This document shows, in pieces, positions 1-5,777 of a DNA stretch of 6,288 nucleotides. The position numbers and the translations under genes are program-made. The notes beneath the pieces were generated by a model, which was given only the letters and a program-made list of their open reading frames with translations, had not been told where the DNA came from and made no database searches. The first letter of the stretch is position 1. Every line of letters begins with the position of its first letter. This DNA comes from JBGSOW01 sp041738875 (lineage in GTDB: Bacteria; Patescibacteriota; Dojkabacteria; CALFHW01): contig JBGSOW010000066.1 in the NCBI GenBank assembly GCA_041738875.1, forward strand, positions 1 through 6,288. The letters are read 5' to 3'.

Positions 1-1
1 G

Positions 2-52
2 ACCGCAGGAGAAGCTAAAATTATATGTCTGATTAATTATAAAATACATTAA
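2..52 (+). CDS. C-terminal tail of an upstream gene, possibly murT (partial)
   Basis: Reading from base 2, an open frame enters from the left edge and stops at TAA 50-52, 13 bases before gatD. It encodes TAGEAKIICLINYKIH. The other two forward frames also close early (stops at 16-18 and 30-32), so one of the three should be the real end of the upstream gene. In many bacteria gatD directly follows murT, whose product ends with a TYTA-like motif and a short helix. The leading TA here could be the end of that motif. This rests mainly on gene context, because 16 codons are too few to identify a protein. Confidence 0.33.
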   Translation, partial: TAGEAKIICLINYKIH

Positions 53-65
53 ACCAATTTAAAAG

Positions 66-842
66 ATGAATATGCAGATAAATATCACACACCTGTATCC
101 AGAAGAGATGAATCTATATGGCGACCTAGGCAACGTAATCTGCTTAAAAATGAGGGCAGAGAAGAGGGGTATCGAAGTCAAAATTAATAATATTGGCATT
201 AGCGACAAATTAGTTGCTGGAAACACAGATATCTATTTTTTCGGTGGAGGCCAGGATGCTGACCAATTGAAAGTATATCCAGATCTTTTAACTAAAAAGG
301 ATGAACTCTTGCAGGATCTTGATAAAGGAATCCCAATGCTTGCAATTTGTGGAGGATACCAACTTTTAGGTGACTATTTTTTAGATGGAAATGGGAACAA
401 GCTGCAAGGTTTAGGGTTTTTACCAATAGAAACCGTAGCACCTGACACCACCATGAAGACTAGAGCAGTAGGGGATTTGGTTACTGAGCTTGTAGATTCA
501 GAGATAAGAAATCACTATAGCAATTTAAAGACATTAGTTGGCTTTGAAAATCATAGTGGAAGGACGAAATTTAACAGCGAAAACGAAGTTACGCCATTAG
601 GTAAGGTCTTACACGGATATGGAGACAATTATGACAAGATTTCAGATGGAATTATATATAAAAATACAATCGGTTCTTACATGCATGGTTCACTCTTGCC
701 GAAAAATCCGCATCTTGCAGATTATATATTGAGAAAAGCACTTGAAATGAAATATAAAACCTTTGAATTTCCTAACCTTGATGACAGCGAAGAAATTCCT
801 GCGCACAAATTTATCTTACAGAGGTACAAAATAAATAATTAA
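66..842 (+). CDS. gatD: Lipid II isoglutaminyl synthase, glutamine amidotransferase subunit GatD
   Basis: This 258-residue protein is a class I glutamine amidotransferase of the CobB/CobQ-like type. With MurT it amidates the D-glutamate of lipid II to D-isoglutamine at the cytoplasmic face of the membrane: GatD releases ammonia from glutamine and MurT activates the glutamate with ATP. Visible motifs are an N-terminal HLYPEEMNLYGDLGN segment (residues 9-23), GGGQDADQ (60-67), the nucleophile elbow LAICGGYQLLG with catalytic Cys95, GFENHSGRT (159-167), and YMHGSLLPKNP with catalytic His207. Arg133 may match the glutamine-binding arginine known in Staphylococcus aureus GatD. The length is close to the S. 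aureus protein (about 243 aa). Start choice: ATG 66 is used; ATG 72, two codons in, fits the family equally well. Only a weak AAAAG precedes the start. It lies 39 bp upstream of rsmA on the same strand. No key residue is missing, so it should be functional. Confidence 0.93.
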   Translation: MNMQINITHLYPEEMNLYGDLGNVICLKMRAEKRGIEVKINNIGISDKLVAGNTDIYFFGGGQDADQLKVYPDLLTKKDELLQDLDKGIPMLAICGGYQLLGDYFLDGNGNKLQGLGFLPIETVAPDTTMKTRAVGDLVTELVDSEIRNHYSNLKTLVGFENHSGRTKFNSENEVTPLGKVLHGYGDNYDKISDGIIYKNTIGSYMHGSLLPKNPHLADYILRKALEMKYKTFEFPNLDDSEEIPAHKFILQRYKINN

Positions 843-882
843 AATAAATTAAAAATATTACTAGAATTAAAATTAATTAAAA
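837..882 (+). repeat. Four phased AATTAAAA units before rsmA, possible promoter
   Basis: The gatD-rsmA junction holds four exact copies of AATTAAAA at 837-844, 847-854, 865-872 and 875-882. Starts are 10, 18 and 10 bp apart, so each pair is spaced by about one helical turn. The region also contains -10-like hexamers TAGAAT (862-867) and TAAAAT (868-873). TAAAAT ends 8 bases before the rsmA ATG, which would give a very short leader or none. No good -35 box is seen. An AT-rich, possibly curved promoter for the rsmA-tgt-uvrB cluster is an inference; low-complexity drift is the alternative. Confidence 0.35.
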
Positions 883-1682
883 TGGACTACAGCAATTTTA
901 AAAAGAAATTCGGGCAAAACTTTCTAAAAGACATGAATTCAATACTTCATGTCGTGACAAACCTAGAGCCCACTTCTGGAGATGTCATTGCCGAAATCGG
1001 ACCAGGTGATGGCGCAATTACAGAATTCATAATTGAAAACGTCAAAGAAACAATCCTAATAGAAATAGACGAAGAACTTGTAGATAAATTAAAATTAAAA
1101 TTCGCGCAGTACCTTGAAAACGGAAAATTAAAAATAATTAATCGCGACGTCATGGAAGTTGAACCAGAATCAATCGGCGCAAACAAGATTTTTGGCTCAC
1201 TCGCATACAATATCTCAAAAAGAATTATTGAAAAATTTACTGTAAGCACAAAATTAAAATTCGAAAAAATCGTTTTTCTAATCCAAAAAGAAGTTGGCTT
1301 TGACTACGTTGGTAAAGATGGAAGCACTTATCTACAATGCCTCATATTCCCTTTCTATCAAGTAAATGCAGTAGCAATCGTCGGCAAAGAAAAATTTTTC
1401 CCCATACCAAAAGTAGATGGAATAGTATTAGAGTTCTTACCACGCGAAGAGGATTATGTTGAGCGTGAAAATATCCAGAAATATAAAAAGTTTTTAAGGA
1501 ATATGTTTATCTCACCACGCAAAAAACTAAAAAACTCCGCGAAAAATAACATCGGTTTGGAGTTTTTAGAAAAAACTTTCAGCAAATATCACATAGAAGA
1601 TAACGCTCGTATTCATGAGTTGGAACCAGAATTAATAATTCAAATCTTTAACGATTACAATAGTACTACAAATGCCAATTAG
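882..1682 (+). CDS. rsmA: 16S rRNA (adenine1518/1519-N6) dimethyltransferase RsmA/KsgA
   Basis: This 266-residue Rossmann-fold S-adenosylmethionine methyltransferase should dimethylate the two adjacent adenines in the helix 45 loop of 16S rRNA, a late step and checkpoint in 30S assembly. The family signature is complete at the N terminus: KKKFGQNFL (7-15), SAM motif I EIGPGDGAIT (38-47), acidic Glu61 after strand 2 (IEID), and NRD (87-89). QKEV (135-138) and FFPIPKVDG (172-180) are also typical, and a basic C-terminal helical domain follows (RKKLKNSAKNN). The length matches the family (about 260-290 aa). The odd point is catalytic motif IV, normally NLPY, which reads SLAY (106-109, in GSLAYNIS). 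The start has no Shine-Dalgarno sequence. The last 11 bases overlap tgt, implying translational coupling. Identity is secure; normal catalytic activity is less so. Confidence 0.93.
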   Translation: MDYSNFKKKFGQNFLKDMNSILHVVTNLEPTSGDVIAEIGPGDGAITEFIIENVKETILIEIDEELVDKLKLKFAQYLENGKLKIINRDVMEVEPESIGANKIFGSLAYNISKRIIEKFTVSTKLKFEKIVFLIQKEVGFDYVGKDGSTYLQCLIFPFYQVNAVAIVGKEKFFPIPKVDGIVLEFLPREEDYVERENIQKYKKFLRNMFISPRKKLKNSAKNNIGLEFLEKTFSKYHIEDNARIHELEPELIIQIFNDYNSTTNAN

Positions 1683-2742
1683 ACAGAAAATCATAAAAAC
1701 TAACCATGGCGAAATCCACACGCCAGCATTTTTACCAGACGCAACTTATGGTTCGATAAATAGTCTAAGTTTTAAAGACTGTAATCTAGCGGATGTAAAA
1801 GAAATCGTCACAACCACTATGCATCTAGAACTAAAATTAGGTTCTGAATACATAGAAAAAATGGGTGGTTTGCATAAATTTTTTAACTGGAATAGACCGA
1901 TCCTCACTGATAGCGGAGGATTCCAAGTTTTTTCACTAATTCATAGAAGAGGAAACAAAAAGAATAAAATTACTGATTTAGGTGCAGAATTTGTCGATCC
2001 GGCAACTGGAAGCAAGTTTCTTTTAACTCCTGAAAATTCACAACAAATACAAAATAGACTTGGCAGTGACATTAGAGTGGTTTTAGATGAACCGCAGGGC
2101 TTAGGAGCTAGCCATGAGCAAGCACTTGAATCAGTAGTAAGGACTACGTCCTGGGCAAAACGGTCAAAAGAAGAATTCCAGAGGTTGAATACTCAAACTG
2201 TATTGTTGGGAGGCGTTATCCAAGGTGGCGGAATTTTAGAATTAAGAAAACGTTCAGCACTTGAACTTATGGAAATAGGCTTTGACACATATAATTTTGG
2301 AGGACTTCCGATTTTGCCAGATGGAAGTTTGGATTTAGAACTTTCTAAATACCTAGTTGATCTGTTGCCTGAAGACAAAATCCGCTATGCCATGGGAATC
2401 GGCACGCCAGATGATATCGTTAATCTAGCAAAAATGGGATGGGATTTATTTGACTGCGTTCTCCCTACCAGAAATGCTCGTCACGGTTACTTATTTGTAC
2501 CAAAAGGCGAAGGAGATAAAGACTACGACAATTACTCTGTGATGCATTTGAAATCAGAGAGATACAAATATGCAGACATTCCTATAGCGTCGGACATTCC
2601 GGATGAGCTTAAAAACGTCTCAAGGGCTTACCTCAGGCACCTTATAAGAATTAAAGAACCTGCCGGGTTTAGACTTGCTACAATTAATAACCTATACTTT
2701 TATTCGCAAATTACAAAAAAACTAAGAAATGGCCAGATTTAA
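1672..2742 (+). CDS. tgt: Queuine/preQ1 tRNA-ribosyltransferase homologue (Tgt), zinc ligands lost
   Basis: This 356-residue TIM-barrel protein belongs to the tRNA-guanine transglycosylase family, which swaps guanine-34 of GUN-anticodon tRNAs for a 7-deazaguanine base. Core residues are present by motif alignment to Zymomonas mobilis Tgt: DSGGFQ with Asp80 (general acid/base, D102), VLDE with Asp139 (D156), IQGG with Gln184 (Q203), FGGL with Gly210-Gly211 (G229/G230), YAMGIGTP, and FDCVLPTRNAR with nucleophile Asp261 (D280). Several features are unusual. The CxCxxC zinc motif before SRAYLRHL is replaced by a cysteine-free stretch, IASDIPDELKNV (305-316). The fourth ligand, His of T-E/R-HN, is Asn (TINN). 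DEC is DEP, GGLAVGE is GGLPILP, and GNTYHL is TTTMHL. The length is near the bacterial norm (370-386). It starts inside rsmA and ends inside uvrB, with no Shine-Dalgarno sequence. Family membership is sure; substrate and activity are open. No queuosine synthesis gene is in view, so any base would come from salvage or genes elsewhere. Confidence 0.85.
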   Translation: MPIRQKIIKTNHGEIHTPAFLPDATYGSINSLSFKDCNLADVKEIVTTTMHLELKLGSEYIEKMGGLHKFFNWNRPILTDSGGFQVFSLIHRRGNKKNKITDLGAEFVDPATGSKFLLTPENSQQIQNRLGSDIRVVLDEPQGLGASHEQALESVVRTTSWAKRSKEEFQRLNTQTVLLGGVIQGGGILELRKRSALELMEIGFDTYNFGGLPILPDGSLDLELSKYLVDLLPEDKIRYAMGIGTPDDIVNLAKMGWDLFDCVLPTRNARHGYLFVPKGEGDKDYDNYSVMHLKSERYKYADIPIASDIPDELKNVSRAYLRHLIRIKEPAGFRLATINNLYFYSQITKKLRNGQI

Positions 2743-4822
2743 ACTACAGTCAAAATACACACCTAGTGGCGACCAACCAACTGCAATTAAAGGTTTGGTT
2801 AGTGGAATAGAATCAGGTCTAAAGCATCAAACTCTTTTGGGAGTAACGGGATCAGGGAAAACATACAGCGTAGCAAACGTGGTGCAGCAAACACAAAAAC
2901 CAACTCTTGTCCTTGCACACAACAAAACGCTAGCAGCGCAATTGTATTCAGAGTTTAAAGAATTTTTCCCAGAAAATGCAGTTGAGTATTTCATTTCCTA
3001 CTATGACTATTACCAGCCAGAAGCTTATGTTGCTAAACGCGATCTATACATAGAAAAAGAAACTGATATCAACCAAGACATCGAAAGGTACAGAAACCAC
3101 GCAACTCAAATGGCTTTATCTCGCAAAGATATAATTATAGTTGCATCAGTCTCTTGCATCTACGGTTTAGGAGACCCTGAGGATTATAGCGCGCTTTCCA
3201 GAGAAGTTACAGTGGGACAAGAATATCCAAGAGAAAAACTACTAATCCACCTAACTGATATGCAGTACTATAGAAGTGAATACGACTTCTACTCAGGCCT
3301 ATATAGAGTTAGAGGCGAAGTAATTGATATCCATCTTGTTGGAGAAGAAAAAGCAATAAGAATTGAGTTTTTTGGAGACACTATAGATAGTTTAAAAATA
3401 ATCAATCCAATATCTGGAGAGATACTTGAAAAACCAAATACTTTTAGAATTTTTCCTGCTAAACAGTATGTCACTCCGTTCGAAAGAATAAAGACAATCG
3501 TGCCACAAATTAGACAAGACCTCGAACAGGAAAAAGAACGTTTCCTCAAAGAAGATAAGCTGTTAGAAGCAACGCGTCTAGAGCAACGTGTGAATTACGA
3601 CCTAGAAATGCTTGAGGAAGTTGGTTACTGCACAGGAATAGAAAACTATTCTCGCTATTTCGATGGCAGAGCAGTGGGCAGCCCACCGTCAACTTTACTT
3701 GATTATCTAGGCGAAGACTGGCTGCTTGTGGTTGATGAGTCTCATATGACATTGCCACAAGTTCGAGGTATGTACAATGGTGACCGCGCGCGCAAAGAGA
3801 TGTTGGTCAATTATGGATTTAGATTGCGCGCGGCCCTAGACAACCGTCCTCTAAAATTCGAAGAATTCTCGCAAAAAGTAGATCAAGTTATATACGTGAG
3901 CGCAACACCAAGTGAGTATGAACTTGAACTTTCCAAATCTGAAGTAAGATCCAAAGGTTTTGACAGTCACATTGGTGTCGTGCAGCAGATAATAAGACCT
4001 ACTGGACTGCTAGATCCTATTCTGCAAGTTAGACCAGCACTTGCAGACAATAAACCCAAACTTATAGCCGCATTGCAAGCTGAAGGCTTAGAGAAATTTG
4101 CAGAAAGTATCCAAGATACACCTGCATTAAACCAAATCGACGATCTTCTACAAGAAGTAAAAGCAACCGTACTCAAAGGACAAAGAGTTCTAGTTACAAC
4201 CCTTACAAAAAGGATGGCTGAAGAGCTTACAACCTACCTAGGAGAGCTTGGGGTAAAGGTTCAGTATATTCACTCTGATATTGATGCAATGGAAAGGGTA
4301 AACATCTTAAGGCAGTTGAGATTAGGAGAATTTGACGTGCTAGTCGGAATTAATTTACTTAGAGAAGGTTTGGACCTTCCAGAAGTATCACTAGTTTGCA
4401 TATTAGACTCAGATAAAGAAGGCTTCTTGCGCTCTGAGACAGCATTCATACAGGTTATCGGCCGCGCAGCAAGACATCCTGAAGGTAGGGTTATCATGTA
4501 CGCTGACCGGGTAACGAGATCCATGAAAGCCGCAATAAGTGAAACTACCAGAAGAAGGATTGTGCAAGACACATACAACAAAGAGCATGGTCTCAACCCA
4601 ACTGCCATAATAAGTAGCATTAAACAACAATTAATCCAACAAGAAAAAATCGATACTAAAGTCGAAAAAGATATAGAAAACTATCCGAGTTTGAAGCCAA
4701 AAGAGAAAAAAGAATTTATCAGAAATCTAAAAGTAAAAATGGAGCTTTATGCAGACACTATGGAATTCGAGAAAGCGGCTGAAATTCGCGACTTCTTGCT
4801 TTCGCTAAACTCGAATAAATAG
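2729..4822 (+). CDS. uvrB: Excinuclease ABC subunit B (UvrB), with two insertions
   Basis: This 697-residue protein is the damage-verifying helicase-like subunit of nucleotide excision repair. It is loaded by UvrA, clamps DNA with its beta-hairpin and recruits the nuclease UvrC. In order: Walker A GVTGSGKT (38-45), beta-hairpin tyrosines in YYDYYQPEAYVAKRDLYIEK (91-110), ASVSCIYGLG (139-148), Walker B VVDESH (334-339), motif III VSATP (390-394), IIRPTGLLDP (421-430), HSDID (515-519), the LVGINLLREGLDLPEVSLV block (538-556), and motif VI QVIGRAAR (575-582). A C-terminal UVR motif (about 668-693, MEFEKAAEIRD) contacts UvrA/UvrC. Compared with Escherichia coli UvrB there are about 11 extra residues at 401-416 and about 29 extra at 437-468, which explain a length above the usual 655-675. 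All catalytic motifs are intact. It overlaps tgt by 14 bp; only AAGAA precedes ATG 2729. Confidence 0.97.
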   Translation: MARFKLQSKYTPSGDQPTAIKGLVSGIESGLKHQTLLGVTGSGKTYSVANVVQQTQKPTLVLAHNKTLAAQLYSEFKEFFPENAVEYFISYYDYYQPEAYVAKRDLYIEKETDINQDIERYRNHATQMALSRKDIIIVASVSCIYGLGDPEDYSALSREVTVGQEYPREKLLIHLTDMQYYRSEYDFYSGLYRVRGEVIDIHLVGEEKAIRIEFFGDTIDSLKIINPISGEILEKPNTFRIFPAKQYVTPFERIKTIVPQIRQDLEQEKERFLKEDKLLEATRLEQRVNYDLEMLEEVGYCTGIENYSRYFDGRAVGSPPSTLLDYLGEDWLLVVDESHMTLPQVRGMYNGDRARKEMLVNYGFRLRAALDNRPLKFEEFSQKVDQVIYVSATPSEYELELSKSEVRSKGFDSHIGVVQQIIRPTGLLDPILQVRPALADNKPKLIAALQAEGLEKFAESIQDTPALNQIDDLLQEVKATVLKGQRVLVTTLTKRMAEELTTYLGELGVKVQYIHSDIDAMERVNILRQLRLGEFDVLVGINLLREGLDLPEVSLVCILDSDKEGFLRSETAFIQVIGRAARHPEGRVIMYADRVTRSMKAAISETTRRRIVQDTYNKEHGLNPTAIISSIKQQLIQQEKIDTKVEKDIENYPSLKPKEKKEFIRNLKVKMELYADTMEFEKAAEIRDFLLSLNSNK

Positions 4823-4860
4823 GCTAATTAACCATTGCGCAATAAACATAAAAGCAGCTA

Positions 4861-5406
4861 TTAAGACAGCATGTCTACTTTTTTAGAGATCGTTTCGAAT
4901 TCATGATTTGCATGGACTAGAAATACTATTGTAACTGCTGCAGAAAGTATTGAACTCACTACTAAAAGCCAACTATGAGTCCTACCAAACATACTGTCAA
5001 TAATAATATAAACCGTAACCAACCATAAATATAGAACCCAAACAAATGATCTTGTATGCAAAAAATAACCTTTTTGCAGCCAATTTTCGGGGATAAGTCC
5101 CAGAATTTGTCTGAATCTAACTGGATCGCTGATGCTTTTACTTCTTAGAGTTATACCTAGAATATTTATGGCTGCAAAAAGAAACACTACAAAAAAGAGA
5201 ATCAAATTCGAGTAAGTAGCAACTACAAAAACATCCCGCCCATAAACCAGAGGGGTTACACTAAAAACACTATTCGGAAATTCTGCAATACCCCAGTCGA
5301 TATCCAACCAATTTAATACAATATATAGCCCTAGCACTTTTGCTAGAATCGTTATTGCGAAGGGCAATAAAGCTAAATCTAAAAACTTCACTAATCCTCT
5401 AATCAT
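4861..5406 (-). CDS. Four-helix integral membrane protein of unknown function
   Basis: I do not recognise this 181-residue protein. It has four hydrophobic segments at about residues 13-33, 63-86, 119-138 and 145-165. Positive charges at the N terminus (MIRGLVK), in the 87-118 loop (LRSK, VRFR) and near the C terminus (ISKKVD) predict both ends in the cytoplasm. The first outer loop (34-62) is acidic and aromatic (NWLDIDWGIAEF). No cleavable signal peptide, cysteine pair, metal motif or enzymatic signature is visible. ATG 5404-5406 is the first normal start after an in-frame stop at 5455-5457. AAGGA lies only one base from it, too close for a usual ribosome binding site. It lies 72 bp downstream of rpsT on the same strand and converges with uvrB. 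Nothing in the context assigns a role. The steady open frame and consistent topology make it a real gene. Confidence 0.75.
   Translation of the reverse strand: MIRGLVKFLDLALLPFAITILAKVLGLYIVLNWLDIDWGIAEFPNSVFSVTPLVYGRDVFVVATYSNLILFFVVFLFAAINILGITLRSKSISDPVRFRQILGLIPENWLQKGYFLHTRSFVWVLYLWLVTVYIIIDSMFGRTHSWLLVVSSILSAAVTIVFLVHANHEFETISKKVDMLS
4864..4884 (+). terminator. Weak intrinsic terminator candidate after uvrB
   Basis: AGACA (4864-4868), loop GCA, and TGTCT (4872-4876) form a 5-bp hairpin followed by AC and a run of six T (4879-4884) in the + direction. It lies 41 bases past the uvrB stop and inside the 3' end of the converging membrane-protein gene. The stem is short and the T run is offset by two bases, so this is a weak candidate. 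No better terminator is visible for uvrB, and none for the opposing gene in the 38-bp gap at 4823-4860. Confidence 0.3.
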
Positions 5407-5412
5407 ATCCTT

Positions 5413-5418
5413 AAGATA
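5413..5418 (-). promoter_or_regulatory. Possible -10 box for the membrane-protein gene
   Basis: On the minus strand, TATCTT (4 of 6 matches to TATAAT, with the key T, A and final T) ends exactly six bases before the ATG of the membrane-protein gene. This is the same -10 to start-codon spacing as at rpsT, so transcription could begin at the start codon. No convincing -35 is present, and read-through from rpsT is equally possible. Confidence 0.25.
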
Positions 5419-5478
5419 ACATATTACAGAGAATAATTCTGGAAGAATCCTGAGTTAAAAAACACGAAAAATATCTAA

Positions 5479-5742
5479 TCAAGCTACTTTAGTTGCGTAT
5501 TTTGATTTCAATCTAGCAGCTCTATTTTGTGTGACTACATTTACTCTTCCTTTTGCAGCTTTATCTATAGCTTTGTAAAAGCCTGCTAGAAGCATTTGTA
5601 ATTTCTCTTTTTTCTCGCCTGAAGCGATTGCTTTGTCAAGACTAAGTCTAGCTTCCTTGATTTTGTCGCGGTAAACTTGATTTACTTCCCATTTACGGGC
5701 AGCTTGTCTTAGTGCTTTTTGAGCTGAACTGGTATTTGCCAT
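5479..5742 (-). CDS. rpsT: 30S ribosomal protein S20
   Basis: The 87-residue product is a small basic helical protein that binds 16S rRNA early in 30S assembly. It has the S20 pattern: MANTSSAQKALRQAARKW at the N terminus, a long helical middle (about residues 22-62), and the C-terminal AIDKAAKGRVNVVTQNRAAR block (58-77), ending in Lys-rich SKYATKVA. The length matches the family (about 85-90 aa). The frame stays open upstream to ATG 5848-5850, but those 36 extra residues do not look like S20, would run through the promoter and overlap prfB. ATG 5740-5742, which gives the conserved MANTSSA start, is therefore chosen. No Shine-Dalgarno sequence is present; instead a consensus -10 ends six bases before the ATG, predicting a leaderless mRNA. 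The stop is TGA. It diverges from prfB and precedes the unknown membrane-protein gene. There is no clear terminator in the 72-bp gap downstream. Confidence 0.92.
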   Translation of the reverse strand: MANTSSAQKALRQAARKWEVNQVYRDKIKEARLSLDKAIASGEKKEKLQMLLAGFYKAIDKAAKGRVNVVTQNRAARLKSKYATKVA

Positions 5743-5758
5743 GAACTGATTATATAAT
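5729..5758 (+). promoter_or_regulatory. Promoter of prfB with a -10 overlapping that of rpsT
   Basis: On the + strand a perfect -10 TATAAT occupies 5753-5758 and is the other half of the palindrome ATTATATAAT (5749-5758). Transcription would begin near 5765, at the GTG directly before ATG 5768, so prfB mRNA would carry at most about three bases of leader. The best -35 is poor (CTGGTA, 5729-5734, 18-bp spacer, 3 of 6), which suggests a weaker promoter than that of rpsT. RNA polymerase cannot occupy both -10 boxes at once, so the two directions should compete. Confidence 0.6.
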
Positions 5759-5777
5759 ACATTTGTGATGGACTCAA
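5749..5777 (-). promoter_or_regulatory. Sigma-70-type promoter of rpsT, predicted leaderless
   Basis: On the minus strand, a -35 TTGAGT (5772-5777, 4 of 6 matches) is separated by exactly 17 bp from a perfect -10 TATAAT (5749-5754). The -10 ends six bases before the rpsT ATG at 5742, so the usual start about seven bases downstream falls on the A of the start codon. The -35 lies inside the first codons of prfB. This is the best core promoter in the window. Confidence 0.75.

Noticed and set aside
4270..4620. Long antisense reading frames within uvrB and rsmA
   Set aside because: They lie opposite strongly conserved coding sequence, have no recognisable motifs or start signals, and are explained as mirror frames.
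4834..4843. Perfect palindrome ATTGCGCAAT between uvrB and the membrane-protein gene
   Set aside because: It has no loop and no adjacent T run, so it is not an intrinsic terminator, and 10 bp in a short gap gives no other support for an operator.
5407..5412. AAGGA before the membrane-protein ATG as a Shine-Dalgarno site
   Set aside because: It is one base from the start codon, too close for normal pairing with 16S rRNA, and no later in-frame start fits better.
5435..5449. Small hairpin ATTCT-GGA-AGAAT in the rpsT to membrane-protein gap as a terminator
   Set aside because: In the minus direction no T run follows the stem; the T runs lie before it.
5479..5481. Reassigned TGA codon, as in Gracilibacteria or SR1
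   Set aside because: TGA ends rpsT at the expected family length, and no conserved glycine or tryptophan in any gene is encoded by TGA.
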